Positions 1 through 10,252 are shown, counted from the first letter of the stretch. The stretch: DNA of 64,000 bases from Gimesia aquarii (GCF_007748175.1 NZ_CP037422.1:4480334-4544333), one strand, 5' to 3'. Program-made: numbers and translations. The notes: a model not told the origin generated them from the sequence alone.

Positions 1-1
1 C

Positions 2-760
2 ATGTTACCCAATAACCGCGAGCTTCGCTCAGCGAACGCCCCACTTTCAGAATTTGTAAAACAAATTTGCCAGCTTTCTCCCGATGAACCACCGGGAAGA
101 ATTGTGCAATATCAAAGTACAGGAATTGCTATTCTCAGTGAGGTCATCCAACGTATCACTGGCCTTTCGTGTGCTGAATATCTGAATCAGGTGTTATTTC
201 AACCTATGGGAATGAAGGACACTTCGCTTGGGGTTCCAGAAGAGTGGTATGAAGGAGATCAACCGAAAGTCGAGCGGATTGTTGAGATCCGAATCCCTGA
301 CGAACTGGATATTGAACCAGATTGGGATTGGAACAGTCCCTACTGGAGAGGGTTTGGCGCACCCTGGGGAGGGCTTTTAACGACTATTTCTGACCTGGGA
401 AAGCTTGTTGAGATGCTTAAAAATCGCGGTGTTTTTCAACAAAAGCGGCTCTTTTCCCATCGTACCATTTTGAAAGCAACTAAAGATCAACTAGCGACAA
501 TTTCCGGACTATCGGCGACTGAAAAAGAGGGCAAAGGCTGGGGGCTTGGATGGCAAATGGTGTCGAATACAAAGAGTGATTATTATGGAGACTTACTCTC
601 CACTTCCACTTACGGACATGGTGGTGCCACAGGTACGCTTTTATGGATTGATCCAGAATTAGAAACTTCTGCCATAATTCTGACCACACAACCCCAAGAG
701 CCACATGGTCGATTTCTGGCTCGAATTACAAATGCGATCGTCTCTGCCATTGAAGGTTGA
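2..760 (+). CDS. Serine hydrolase, beta-lactamase/transpeptidase-like fold (5' partial)
   Basis: C-terminal part of a beta-lactamase-related (PF00144-type) serine hydrolase; the gene begins before the window. Visible are the second active-site motif, a Tyr-x-Ser in YQSTGIAILSEVIQRITG near residue 38, the helix that normally follows it, the LFQPMGMKDT segment typical of the family, and the third motif HGGATGTLLWIDP near residue 209, which replaces the KTG of true beta-lactamases. The SxxK nucleophile motif is missing, so the ATG at position 2 is probably internal. The family includes esterases, D-aminopeptidases and penicillin-binding-like enzymes; the substrate cannot be told from this part. 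Confidence 0.85.
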   Translation: MLPNNRELRSANAPLSEFVKQICQLSPDEPPGRIVQYQSTGIAILSEVIQRITGLSCAEYLNQVLFQPMGMKDTSLGVPEEWYEGDQPKVERIVEIRIPDELDIEPDWDWNSPYWRGFGAPWGGLLTTISDLGKLVEMLKNRGVFQQKRLFSHRTILKATKDQLATISGLSATEKEGKGWGLGWQMVSNTKSDYYGDLLSTSTYGHGGATGTLLWIDPELETSAIILTTQPQEPHGRFLARITNAIVSAIEG

Positions 761-883
761 GATGTATTCTTTTGTATATTCTGGTTGATATTGCCTTATT
801 TTTTTTTAACAGATTATAATCCCTGACTTCAAAGTGACCACTCAATGTTTCGTAGATGACAGTTTTGTTTTGTATGAATTTTG

Positions 884-1696
884 ATGATGAATCCAGAATA
901 CATCAGCATCCTGACACTCGTTGTTTACGCTTTAGTAGTCTTGACAATTATCGTCTATCAGGCTGCCAGGCTTCCCGACGGTTGGCGGGCTTGGATTTTA
1001 TTTGCGATTACTCGTGTTTATGCCCCAGGCCTTTGGGGCATTAAGGCGAACCGTCGTTGCCCTTTTCCAGGGGATTCTGCGGCGATTATTATTGCCAATC
1101 ATCGTAGTCCCGTTGATCCCATCATTCTCTGGTATAACTCTCATTTGGGAAGTCCTCAAAAACGGCTGCGATGTATCAGTTTTTTAATGGCGCGAGAATA
1201 TTATGAGCTACCCGGATTGGTCGGGTGGATCTCAAGGGCCATGCATTCAATTCCTGTAGACCGCGATGGTCGTGATGTGGTACCAGTACGCGAAGCACTT
1301 CGTAAACTAAAGCAGGGAGAGATGATTGGAGTCTTTCCAGAGGGAGGGATTCAGGATCCTCGTCCCATTGCACACGCCAATTCTGGTATTGCCTTTTTAG
1401 CTCTTCGCTCAAAAGCTCCTGTCTACCCTGTTTATATCAATAATTCTCCACGTGGCAAGAATATGATAGAACCTTTCTATTCTTTTTCCAATGCTTCAGT
1501 TGTATATGGAGAACCGATTGATCTGTCCGACTATTATGGTCGTCGTGCCTCACGGGAAGTCTTAGAAGAGGTCACCACACTTATGATGCAGCAACTTGCT
1601 TCGCTTGGTGATACCGTATATCTGGGAAGTCCAACTTCTGAGGAAAACAAACAGCTTATCCAAATGCCTGAAGATCATTATCTTTCAGCGAACTGA
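884..1696 (+). CDS. 1-acyl-glycerol-3-phosphate acyltransferase family protein (PlsC-like)
   Basis: Lysophospholipid acyltransferase family; such enzymes add an acyl chain to lysophosphatidate at the inner membrane. A hydrophobic N-terminal segment (about residues 8-25) is followed by the catalytic NHRSPVD block (NHxxxxD motif, near residue 68) and by the acceptor-binding VFPEGG block near residue 148. At 270 residues it has normal family length. Three start-like codons lie in a row (TTG 881, ATG 884, ATG 887) with no clear Shine-Dalgarno, so the exact start is open. Its last 41 bases overlap the end of the convergent giant gene on the other strand. The acyl specificity cannot be told. Confidence 0.88.
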   Translation: MMNPEYISILTLVVYALVVLTIIVYQAARLPDGWRAWILFAITRVYAPGLWGIKANRRCPFPGDSAAIIIANHRSPVDPIILWYNSHLGSPQKRLRCISFLMAREYYELPGLVGWISRAMHSIPVDRDGRDVVPVREALRKLKQGEMIGVFPEGGIQDPRPIAHANSGIAFLALRSKAPVYPVYINNSPRGKNMIEPFYSFSNASVVYGEPIDLSDYYGRRASREVLEEVTTLMMQQLASLGDTVYLGSPTSEENKQLIQMPEDHYLSAN

Positions 1697-4600
1697 AGAA
1701 TTGATCGGATTCGTGTAGGTGATCTTCATTGAAGTGAGTTGCAGCATGAGGAATTTCATCAGGCAGTCGGCGAATTCCAGGTGAGAGTCTTGCATGCATG
1801 AGACCTGATGTTTCATGTTGGTGTTCTAAAAGATGTTTTAAATCATGGAATATGACGGTCAGTAAATCGATAGGTAAAGATACTTTTGAATTGGTAAACG
1901 CTTCCAACTCATATGAGTTTGCAACATTAAATTCAGAGTGATCCCATGGGCTATTATAGACAAACCATCCATAGCCACCCACGGAAATATCAAACACAAT
2001 TCTTCCCGGCATTGCTGTGGCCAGCGTATTTTCTGTAATATCAGCAATTTCAAATTTTGTGTTATTGGGTCTGCTTCGTTCGCTCAATGAAGCAGACTCT
2101 GAATAAATTTGGACCGCTTCGTGCGCGGTCGAATTCACTTCTTCGATTGTCATCGATGTGATTTCCATTTGTGGTTGAACGGGATGAGCAATATCCATGA
2201 TTAAGCTTTGTGGAGCCCAGGTATCAGGAAAACCAGAAGGGAATGTGACATGAGAATTATTGAATTTTGATTTACCATAGTTTTCTGCTAAAAAGATCAA
2301 GTCTCGAAAATTCACAGTTCCTGATTGATTATAATCCATAAACCAGGCAAAAGGTGAATTTGAATTAGAGACATTAGAACCATAGGTCGATGCGAATAAC
2401 ATCAGATCTCTAAAATTGATCATATCATCATCATTAGCATCATAGGGAATAGCCCAGAACTCCACTTTTGCAAGGTTGATCGCTTCCATTTGACTCTCTG
2501 CTTGATCAGTCAATTGTAAGTTGGCTTGTTCGATCAAAAATTCTGCCTGATAAGGACCAATACCTGGCGATTCAAGATCCAGGTTGACCTGATCATTGGC
2601 TGTTGACGTAAACTGAATTCGTGCAAGCAACACAAATTGATCATCGCCAACATCAGTCAAACTAGTGCGTGCACTGATGCTCTGAATGGTTCCTGTTTCG
2701 TCATCGATCTGTCCGGACTGTTCTTCTAAAAATGCCGGTCCATATTCGATGTTTGATGCTGTTGTGAAATTAGAATTGTAATGCAGGTTGAATGAATATG
2801 ATTCGATACCGTGGTCAGATGAATTAGGAACACTCGCCCAGACCTCGATCCAATAGGATTGCCACTCTGTTAAAACGGTTTCAATTGGTGGAAGGTTTGC
2901 TACCTCACCATTCGCAGTAGTCGTTGTGGGAGTATTTACTACGCGCATCTCGTACTGTGTGACCGGAACGGGGGTAACAGTCAGTTGAAAGGTTGTACTT
3001 GATTCCAGACCAGCTAAATCTATGGCACTAATTTCAATTTCAAAGATGCCTGCACTACCCAAATTGGGAGTCCCAATGAGCTCTCCAGTTTGCGAATGGA
3101 ACTCTAACCAATCAGGCAATCCTGCTCCATCAGCCAACATGGCAGTCAAAATGATTTGATCACCGTCTGTTGAATTCACATCGGAAACATAGCTGTTGAC
3201 AAAGAGAGAAAAGGTTTCTTCTTCAGCAATGATTTGATCTGGAATTGGTGAGACAACAGGTGCTATGTTTGTAAAATCATTATCAATAATCGACCCACTG
3301 GCCTGAATTAAATCTCCCAAATGATAGGTGTTCTGGTCCAGTAATTGGATTTGAATGGTTTCCTCATTTTCATCTTGTAAATCCTCCAGAACTGTTACCA
3401 GAATCGTGACAGACGACTCGTTTGCATTAAATGTCACTTCGCCTGTTAAACTAACGAAATCGGAACCGGAAGTGGCTGTGCCTGAAACCTGATAGCCGAC
3501 GGTCAAGGGAGCATCAATCTGATCATCACTGCGAGTGAGTGTATACACAAGTTGTTCTTCACCTGATTCATCAACGCTGGAGACAGTTGATTCAATGTTG
3601 ACGACCGGCAAAACTTCGGGGGTCTGGCTGTTAATGAAATCGACAATCGTTTGATATTCAAATGACGTTTCCAGTGGCTGGTCCATGGTGTGTAACAGCC
3701 CCCAGTCTCCCCAGGGTGCAGAGAAACCTCCTCCTGTGAAGGTAAATTGATTAAACAGATCAACGCCAATCAGGTCCGCACCGTTTAACAGCGCCTGATA
3801 AATTTCCGACATGCGAGGACTGCGCGAAGCTGCATGGACGACCTCTTGCACAGGCCAGCCGTAAGCATCCGGATGAGAGCCCCCTTCATATGTGACCAAA
3901 TCGATTTCTCTTCCCAAAATCTGCGAGTATTGATCAGCGAGATTCTGGTGATCGATTAGACGAGACAGGCTCCAGAGAATCGTTTCTTCCAATACCGTGT
4001 CGATGACATCATCGACTGTCGTAGACTCGTCAAAACTGGCGAGTTGTTCAAATCCCAGTCCAGCATAGCCGGTAACGGAAATGGCATCAAAATTGCCATT
4101 CATGGCGGGCAGCAACCCTGCCAACACGGCTGGGTTCGACTGCTGGCCAGCCACAACTCTTACGATTCGGTCTTCCTGCCCGGCGAATACCTCTTGCCAG
4201 ATCGCAAAATCCTGTTGAATTTGACTGGCGGCAAACTCATACCAGTTTATTCCTGCATTTTCAGGCAATGCAAGTTGATCTTGAATCCAGAAGCTGGCAT
4301 GAAAACCATAGGCATAGTTCCAGATTTCATTGGACCATTCGACATATATGGTTAGTTCCGGGTCAAGGTTGTCTCGTACCATTTCGGCAAAGTTTCTTAC
4401 GAAGTCGTCGTTTGCCTGGTGAGGCATATTGAACCAGGCGTTCGCGTTCAGGGTATTAGAGAGTTCAATCATATACTCGGGAGCAATGCCGTTATGAAAA
4501 TCATTGGGATCATTGCCACCGTGGTAGGTAGCGTCTTCGAGCCGGGCACGATCTTCCCAGGTAACGACGTCGGTTTCATTGGTTTCCATCCAGTCCATAA

Positions 4601-6257
4601 ATCGAAGAGTGTCAAAGGGGGCCAGGCGTTCCAGAAATAAAGGATGGAAGGGAGAGAAGTCATCGCCGGGCTGCCAATCTTGACCAACAAAACTTTGGCC
4701 GTTGTAGTCAGGCATCCAGAGATTGAAATTTCGAAAGTGATTGGTGGGGTCGATATCTCGAATTGTCAGTAAAATATCCTGGTTTTCAACTAAATCCAGA
4801 AGTGCGTAGTGACGTCCCTCTGAAGTGGTGCCTTGTTCAATTACTCCTGGTAATAGAACCGTTGCTTCACCATCCCATTCTGCCCGATAGATGCCTGCAG
4901 GATTGACGTCTCCTGTCAAAATCGGGGCAACGAACTGTTGAATAATCGTTTGTCCTGCTTCGTTAACTGTTTGATGGGTTTGCGTTGGCCAGCCATGCTC
5001 ATCTAACTCAATGTCAAATAAGGTCGAACCCCACTGTGATTGGAATGTCGTCAGATTTAGAGCGACACTGTTCCAGGTACGCATTGTGTGCGCCATATCT
5101 GTAAACGTCCAGGCGGAACTCCAATCTGCGATTCCCTCCAGATTCATCCCTACCTGCATCGGCGGAGCTGTGTCCTGGTTGGGAATAACTGGCGAATTGA
5201 CATTGTCACCTAAAAAGGACAGCATTTGTAAATTCGTGGTTTGAGTACGCAAGTCAATGCCCTGAAGGTATTCTGGTACTTCAGGACGATCAAACTGAAT
5301 ATATTCAAATCCTGCAACAATATCAGGTTCGAAGGCCTCGAAAGGAGTTGGATCAAAGCCTCCGGGTTGGAGTACGTTATTATTATGATCGAAAGGATCA
5401 TAATCACTGACTTTGCCCCAGTCGGAATAGGCAACCATGCCTGCCTGGAGTGTTTCCGGCATGTCCGGTCGATGATAACGGTTATCAAGAACCCAGTCTT
5501 CGCCTGGAACTTGGTAGAGTGTGAAGACATTCTCCCCGATTCGAGCAATTTGAAGGTTGATCACAGAGTTGTCACCTCTATCTTGCAGAACCAAAGATGA
5601 ATTACTGTTGCGAGTCGTTTTTGTTTCCATTTGAAATTGGTTTCCAGAGTTCCCGAAACCCAATGAAAGAAAGATGTAGTTCTCTCCATTATTTGTTCCA
5701 TCATCCGCAAACGACCCTGGTGTCCAGTCGACAGCCGGGTTTTGAATATCTCTTGGAGTTCGAATCATTAACCCCGCTAGTGAAAAAGTGGAACCATTGG
5801 GAATATCATTCAGATCACTGTCACCGATATCATCTCGGTCAGAGATATTGACCTGAGTTGTAATGACGAAGTCTCCAGTGATTTCTTTAAAAACTAAAGG
5901 ACCACGATACGATTCAAACCAGGAAGTTGTGTAAGGTGCCAGGACCATTCTTCCTGCTTGAGTTTGATTGATATCCCAGGTTTCAAGCTGGTCAGCATTC
6001 CAACCTTCTGTCTGGTTGATTCTCTGCCAATTTGCGATTGAAGCCGCATTATCAAAGTCATCGTTCAGATCGGTTAAATCGTCGGCAGCCAGTAATTGTC
6101 TGTCTTCCAGAATTTCGATTTGTGCAATCGAATGTGTAGGAGCGAAACTGCGACGCCCTCTGGATCTTTTAGGTCGTTTTTCAAATTGTTTTCGAAAGTT
6201 ACGGCAAAATAACAACACAAAATACTGATAAAAATTGCTGAATCTGTCAAATAGCAT
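1656..6257 (-). CDS. Giant secreted multidomain protein: GH-A-like region, Calx-beta, Ig-like, cohesin-like and dockerin-like modules
   Basis: 1533 residues. The N-terminus is a long basic stretch followed at about residues 50-57 by LEDRQLLA, the planctomycete extracellular-protein motif (PF07595 type), so export is likely. Residues about 65-330 look like a lectin-type beta-sandwich (DUF1349/LamG-like). Residues about 350-880 resemble a clan GH-A glycoside hydrolase: WSNEIWN carries a candidate acid/base Glu at 644 and VTYEGGSH a candidate nucleophile at 791. Then follow a Calx-beta domain (about 886-992), a putative Ig/cadherin-like domain (about 994-1091), a cohesin-like sandwich (about 1096-1246), and two dockerin-like calcium loops, DANDDDMINFRD and DYNQSGTVNFRD (about 1270-1326). 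The final 200 residues are unrecognised. Secretion and polysaccharide binding are inferred; enzyme activity is unproven. Confidence 0.85.
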   Translation of the reverse strand: MLFDRFSNFYQYFVLLFCRNFRKQFEKRPKRSRGRRSFAPTHSIAQIEILEDRQLLAADDLTDLNDDFDNAASIANWQRINQTEGWNADQLETWDINQTQAGRMVLAPYTTSWFESYRGPLVFKEITGDFVITTQVNISDRDDIGDSDLNDIPNGSTFSLAGLMIRTPRDIQNPAVDWTPGSFADDGTNNGENYIFLSLGFGNSGNQFQMETKTTRNSNSSLVLQDRGDNSVINLQIARIGENVFTLYQVPGEDWVLDNRYHRPDMPETLQAGMVAYSDWGKVSDYDPFDHNNNVLQPGGFDPTPFEAFEPDIVAGFEYIQFDRPEVPEYLQGIDLRTQTTNLQMLSFLGDNVNSPVIPNQDTAPPMQVGMNLEGIADWSSAWTFTDMAHTMRTWNSVALNLTTFQSQWGSTLFDIELDEHGWPTQTHQTVNEAGQTIIQQFVAPILTGDVNPAGIYRAEWDGEATVLLPGVIEQGTTSEGRHYALLDLVENQDILLTIRDIDPTNHFRNFNLWMPDYNGQSFVGQDWQPGDDFSPFHPLFLERLAPFDTLRFMDWMETNETDVVTWEDRARLEDATYHGGNDPNDFHNGIAPEYMIELSNTLNANAWFNMPHQANDDFVRNFAEMVRDNLDPELTIYVEWSNEIWNYAYGFHASFWIQDQLALPENAGINWYEFAASQIQQDFAIWQEVFAGQEDRIVRVVAGQQSNPAVLAGLLPAMNGNFDAISVTGYAGLGFEQLASFDESTTVDDVIDTVLEETILWSLSRLIDHQNLADQYSQILGREIDLVTYEGGSHPDAYGWPVQEVVHAASRSPRMSEIYQALLNGADLIGVDLFNQFTFTGGGFSAPWGDWGLLHTMDQPLETSFEYQTIVDFINSQTPEVLPVVNIESTVSSVDESGEEQLVYTLTRSDDQIDAPLTVGYQVSGTATSGSDFVSLTGEVTFNANESSVTILVTVLEDLQDENEETIQIQLLDQNTYHLGDLIQASGSIIDNDFTNIAPVVSPIPDQIIAEEETFSLFVNSYVSDVNSTDGDQIILTAMLADGAGLPDWLEFHSQTGELIGTPNLGSAGIFEIEISAIDLAGLESSTTFQLTVTPVPVTQYEMRVVNTPTTTTANGEVANLPPIETVLTEWQSYWIEVWASVPNSSDHGIESYSFNLHYNSNFTTASNIEYGPAFLEEQSGQIDDETGTIQSISARTSLTDVGDDQFVLLARIQFTSTANDQVNLDLESPGIGPYQAEFLIEQANLQLTDQAESQMEAINLAKVEFWAIPYDANDDDMINFRDLMLFASTYGSNVSNSNSPFAWFMDYNQSGTVNFRDLIFLAENYGKSKFNNSHVTFPSGFPDTWAPQSLIMDIAHPVQPQMEITSMTIEEVNSTAHEAVQIYSESASLSERSRPNNTKFEIADITENTLATAMPGRIVFDISVGGYGWFVYNSPWDHSEFNVANSYELEAFTNSKVSLPIDLLTVIFHDLKHLLEHQHETSGLMHARLSPGIRRLPDEIPHAATHFNEDHLHESDQFFSSLKDNDLQAFG

Positions 6258-6583
6258 GAAAATCTCGTTGCTGAATTTGTGTCAAGGGTTAAAAGCGAGC
6301 TCAAAGCTGGTGGGTGATTATTAAGAGATTCGTCAGATAGTCCCGACTGCGACAAAAAGGTTGAATTTTCTAAGGTAATTGATGAGATCCCTGGAAATTC
6401 TGAGATTCCATTTCTGGCTATTCTTGGAAAAACCAATAATATAAGAGGATTGAACCTGTCATTTTTGAGAACTATTTCGGCCCTTGCTTGTCGATACTAC
6501 GGACAAGCTCTCGTTCTGATTTTCGAAGAATTTGATGCTTTTAACTGATCTGTCATCTGCTTTATTAAGAAAGCCAACTAGCT
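6258..6583. other. Divergent intergenic region, giant protein / pdxJ
   Basis: 326 bases between two divergent starts. It must hold both promoters. I see no repeat, hairpin with a T-run, or credible short gene. Confidence 0.5.
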
Positions 6584-7300
6584 ATGCCAGCTTTAGGTGT
6601 GAATATTGATCATGTTGCCACAGTTCGTCAGGCACGCTTAACTTATGAGCCAGATCCGGTTTGGGCAGGAGTTCTGGCGGAATTGGGCGGTGCTGATGGG
6701 ATTACGTTGCACCTGCGGGAAGATCGACGACATATTCAGGATCACGATCTTTATACCATGAAGAAAACGGTACAGGTTAAGTTGAATCTGGAAATGGCAG
6801 CAGAAGCAGAAATGACGAATATCGCTCTGGATGTACGTCCCGATCAGGTTTCATTGGTTCCAGAAAAAAGAGAGGAACTGACGACAGAAGGAGGGCTGGA
6901 CGTCATCACAAATTCAGACCGGATCAGACATTGCATCGATCAGTTAAAAGAGGCAGGCATTGAGGTCAGTATTTTTATTGATCCAGACGTGGATCAAATC
7001 GCTGCTGCGAAAAATCTGGGAGTTCAAGGAGTCGAACTGCATACAGGCCGTTACGCTGATGCTACTTCGGCAGATGATCAGCAGATAGAATATGAAACAC
7101 TGGTCAATGCCTCTGAATTTACCATTCAACAGGGATTAAAGCTGCATATGGGACATGGGTTAACGTATCGTAATGTCTCAAAGATAGCATCGATACCAAA
7201 TGTGAGTGAGTTAAACATTGGTCACAGTATTGTATCTCGAGCAGTTTTGGTGGGAATGGAACAGGCGGTGCGTGAGATGAAAGCTTTGATTACAAGTTAG
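6584..7300 (+). CDS. pdxJ: Pyridoxine 5'-phosphate synthase
   Basis: Condenses 1-deoxy-D-xylulose 5-phosphate with 3-amino-2-oxopropyl phosphate to give pyridoxine 5'-phosphate, the ring-closing step of the DXP-dependent vitamin B6 pathway in the cytoplasm. The 238-residue TIM barrel has the usual PdxJ length. It opens with [15 protein letters not shown] and shows the conserved [31 protein letters not shown] and HMGHGLTY blocks. It stands alone: divergent from the giant protein gene and more than 650 bases before glnA. The ATG gives the standard N-terminus. Confidence 0.97.
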   Translation: MPALGVNIDHVATVRQARLTYEPDPVWAGVLAELGGADGITLHLREDRRHIQDHDLYTMKKTVQVKLNLEMAAEAEMTNIALDVRPDQVSLVPEKREELTTEGGLDVITNSDRIRHCIDQLKEAGIEVSIFIDPDVDQIAAAKNLGVQGVELHTGRYADATSADDQQIEYETLVNASEFTIQQGLKLHMGHGLTYRNVSKIASIPNVSELNIGHSIVSRAVLVGMEQAVREMKALITS

Positions 7301-7973
7301 GCTCTTAACCAAGATTCTCACCCAAGATATTCCTGCGAGGCCAACTGATTTATTTTTTATTAAAATAGTTTAGTAATTCGGGTTTCTTGTTTGACTTGTG
7401 CGGTTTTGATTGACTATTTTTGGTAATCATTAAAAGCCACCAAGCTTATTTGTAGATCAGGAGTTATGAAATCTCGAATCCAGCACAGATTTCAAAGAGA
7501 CTGGTGTCTGACAGTAGATTTCTTTTGATTGATTCGTTACGGTGGTCTGCTATACGAACGAGATACATCACCGGAAGGTTCCGTCGACATCGCGTGTGCT
7601 TGTATCTTGAACATGTGCCTTTGGGTTTCGGTATGGTTGCGAATTCCTGCAATCGCTATTTTTCCAACCGATCTACTTAAAATCATGATGAATTTAAGTA
7701 ACCAGGGAATTGTGAGTTGCGTTTCTGAAATCACATTGTTGGTTGAAACAACTTATTTACGACTCACGCAAAATGAGTAAGGGGAAAAGTGTTTCGAAAT
7801 CTTTATGGTTTCGATTTTCAATGGATTGCTTTTTCAGTAGTGGGACAAAATTTCTCTTCCCTCTACAAACTTTGCTTTAACTTATTGTGGATATGGTCGG
7901 TTCTTAGCAGGACAGGGTATGACGGATCTCTACGCCTGCGATTTCACTCAGACATTTAGAGGAGCAGTTTGCG
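7301..7973 (+). other. Long intergenic region before glnA
   Basis: 673 bases without a gene I can support. An open frame of 83 codons at 7529-7780 has no Shine-Dalgarno and an unlikely composition. The region probably holds the glnA promoter and a leader. I looked for a GG-N10-GC sigma-54 site, because glnA is often nitrogen-regulated, and did not find a convincing one. Confidence 0.4.
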
Positions 7974-9386
7974 ATGACTCCCAAAGACTTTTTTGCATTT
8001 GCAGAAAAAAACGGCGCTAAAATGGTAGACCTGAAGTTTACCGATATCTTTGGCACCTGGCAGCATTGTTCGTACCCCATTAGTACTTGGGACGAGAGTA
8101 CTTTTGAAGATGGTGTTGGTTTTGACGGTTCTTCCATTCGTGGTTGGCAGACAATTGACAGTTCAGACATGCTTGCCGTACCCGATGCTTCAACCGTGAA
8201 AATGGATCCTTTTTTCAAGCAGCCTACCGTCAGCGTACTGGCTGATATTGTGGATCCCATTACCAAAGAGGATTATAACAAAGATCCTCGTAATGTTGCG
8301 AAAAACGGTCTTGCCTATCTGAAACAAACAGGCATTGCAGACACTTGCTTTATTGGGCCCGAGCCTGAATTTTTTGTCTTTGACGATGTCCGTTATCTTT
8401 CGAACCAACGCGGGGCGATGTACGAGATTGATTCTTCGGAAGCTGCCTGGAATACAGGTAGGTCCGAAGAGGCCAACTTGGGGCATAAAGTAGGCTATAA
8501 AGGGGGATATTTTCCTGTATCACCTCTTGATACCTATGGTGACTTGCGTGCTGAAATGGTTGAAGAGTTGATAAAACTGGGGATCGTTGTCGAAGCACAT
8601 CACCATGAAGTGGCGACTGCCGGTCAGTGCGAAATTGATATGGAATTCGCACCACTACTACAAATGGCCGATCAGTTCATGTGGTACAAGTATGTGATTA
8701 AAAACGTTGCGAAACGCAATGGCAAAACAGTCACGTTTATGCCTAAGCCCGTCTTTGAAGACAATGGGTCCGGAATGCATACGCATATCTCACTCTGGAA
8801 GGGGGGAGATACTTTGATGTATGGTGATGGCTATGCCGGCATGAGTGAGTTGGCTTTGAATGCCATTGGTGGAATTCTCAAACATGGCCGTGCATTGATT
8901 GCTTTGTCAAATCCAACCGCCAACAGCTTCCATCGACTGGTACCTGGCTTCGAAGCACCCGTAACACTGGCCATGAGCCAGCGTAACCGATCTGCTTCCT
9001 GTCGTATCCCAATGTATTCTGGTAGCCCCAAGGCGAAGCGTGTTGAGTTCCGTTGTCCCGATCCAACGGCCAATGGTTATCTCAGCTTTACTGCTTTGAT
9101 GATGGCGATGATTGATGGCGTTCAGAACAAAATTGATCCTGGTGAGCCTTTGGATCGTGATATCTATGACATGACTCCGGAAGAATTGGCGGAAACTAAT
9201 GTGGCTCCCAAGTCACTGGAAGAAGCTCTGGACGCGCTGGAAGGAGATCACGCCTTCTTGACAGCTGGCGATGTCTTCAGCGAAGATCTGATCAAATCCT
9301 TTATTGAGTATAAGCGAACAGAGGAGTTGGATCCGATTCGTTTACGACCTCATCCTTACGAATTTGATCTCTACTATAACGCGTAA
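7974..9386 (+). CDS. glnA: Glutamine synthetase type I
   Basis: ATP-dependent ligation of ammonia to glutamate, the main entry of ammonium into metabolism; type I enzymes form cytoplasmic dodecamers. The 470 residues match GSI length. Conserved blocks in order: [20 protein letters not shown] (metal ligands), [41 protein letters not shown] and the arginine-rich [10 protein letters not shown]. Tyr398 in DIYDMTPEE aligns with the tyrosine that is adenylylated in GSI-beta enzymes, so control by GlnE-type adenylylation is likely (inference; glnE and glnB are not in the window). It is followed by a strong terminator, so it is monocistronic. Confidence 0.97.
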   Translation: MTPKDFFAFAEKNGAKMVDLKFTDIFGTWQHCSYPISTWDESTFEDGVGFDGSSIRGWQTIDSSDMLAVPDASTVKMDPFFKQPTVSVLADIVDPITKEDYNKDPRNVAKNGLAYLKQTGIADTCFIGPEPEFFVFDDVRYLSNQRGAMYEIDSSEAAWNTGRSEEANLGHKVGYKGGYFPVSPLDTYGDLRAEMVEELIKLGIVVEAHHHEVATAGQCEIDMEFAPLLQMADQFMWYKYVIKNVAKRNGKTVTFMPKPVFEDNGSGMHTHISLWKGGDTLMYGDGYAGMSELALNAIGGILKHGRALIALSNPTANSFHRLVPGFEAPVTLAMSQRNRSASCRIPMYSGSPKAKRVEFRCPDPTANGYLSFTALMMAMIDGVQNKIDPGEPLDRDIYDMTPEELAETNVAPKSLEEALDALEGDHAFLTAGDVFSEDLIKSFIEYKRTEELDPIRLRPHPYEFDLYYNA

Positions 9387-9423
9387 ACGTTTGGTAGATT
9401 AAGCAAACATTGAAGTAAAAAAC

Positions 9424-9461
9424 AACTCGCAGTGAATCATTTGATTTCCTGCGAGTTTTTT
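9424..9461 (+). terminator. Rho-independent terminator of glnA
   Basis: The arms AACTCGCAG (9424-9432) and CTGCGAGTT (9449-9457) form a perfect 9-bp stem with a 16-base loop, followed by four more T. It lies 38 bases after the glnA stop codon. Confidence 0.88.
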
Positions 9462-9623
9462 AATGAATAGATAATTACTGACAAAATGGCAGTTGCTGTA
9501 TGGCGATTATTTCAGCCAAAATGGCACTTTTTTGGAGTGGCTCATATGTTTGAGCAAATATTATTTTTTCTTAAGTATTTGTTTTAAAACTATTTATGTT
9601 TTTTGCTTCTTTTTCTGACAGAT

Positions 9624-9640
9624 TTGGCATGTTCTATGCT
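9624..9640 (+). promoter_or_regulatory. Sigma-54-like promoter upstream of hsp20
   Basis: TTGGCATGTTCTATGCT matches the sigma-54 consensus YTGGCACGNNNNTTGCW at 11 of 13 defined positions and has the obligatory GG and GC doublets exactly ten bases apart. It lies 88 bases before the proposed hsp20 start codon, which suits a transcript start near 9651. It is the only such site I noticed, but I did not scan the window systematically. No enhancer-binding-protein site was identified. Confidence 0.5.
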
Positions 9641-9727
9641 CTATAGCTTATCATCAAAGTTGTGTTGAAAAGGTCCTTTAAAGATCTAGAAAACGATAAA
9701 AAGTATGTCAGTAAAGGAGCAAAAGTC

Positions 9728-10171
9728 ATGTTAAGTACACGAACTCACAAATTAGGATTTCCTTTTTCTGCTAATCTTCGTTCAGAGCTGGATGATGCTT
9801 TCAGTCAAATGTTTGGCAAGTCATTAGCTGGATGTGAAGGTGCGTACTCTCCACTTTCGGTTTGGGAAGAAGAAAGCAAGTATCATGTCGCCCTTGATGT
9901 TCCCGGTATGAAAAAGGAAGAATTGTCACTCGATATTCAGGATGGTCACCTTATTCTGACAGGCGAACGCAATACTGTCGAAAACCGTGAATATCTACAT
10001 AATGAACGTCGATTTGGGAAATTCAAGCGTGTGATCCAGCTTCCGGATTGGGTAGATCCCACTTCGGTGAATGCAACGATTGATGCGGGTGTTTTAACCA
10101 TTGTCCTGGATAAAAAACCGGACTTGCAGCCGAAGAGTATCGAAATTAAGGATTCATCGCAGTCAGAATAA
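9728..10171 (+). CDS. Hsp20/alpha-crystallin family small heat shock protein
   Basis: ATP-independent holdase chaperone of the cytoplasm. The 147-residue protein has a short N-terminal arm and then the alpha-crystallin domain (about residues 40-135), with PLSVWEEESKYHVALDVPGMKKEEL, GHLILTGER and the GVLTIVLDKK end strand; the final SIEIKD may be the flexible tail. The frame is open upstream to a GTG at 9662, but the ATG at 9728 has a good Shine-Dalgarno (AAAGGAG, 8 bases before it) and gives the usual length. It is monocistronic, with a terminator after it and a sigma-54-like promoter before it. Confidence 0.95.
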   Translation: MLSTRTHKLGFPFSANLRSELDDAFSQMFGKSLAGCEGAYSPLSVWEEESKYHVALDVPGMKKEELSLDIQDGHLILTGERNTVENREYLHNERRFGKFKRVIQLPDWVDPTSVNATIDAGVLTIVLDKKPDLQPKSIEIKDSSQSE

Positions 10172-10214
10172 ACACTGGTAAATTTTTAATTGATTAACAG
10201 ATTGTTCGTTGCGG

Positions 10215-10252
10215 CCCCGATTGTCTTTTCTAAAAAGGCAATCGGGGTTTTT
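10215..10252 (+). terminator. Rho-independent terminator of hsp20
   Basis: The arms CCCCGATTG (10215-10223) and CAATCGGGG (10239-10247) pair perfectly. The inner TCTTTT and AAAAGG bases extend the stem, and five T follow. Confidence 0.9.

Noticed and set aside
7529..7780. 83-codon frame between pdxJ and glnA
   Set aside because: No Shine-Dalgarno, no recognisable sequence, and an overlapping frame on the other strand of similar length.
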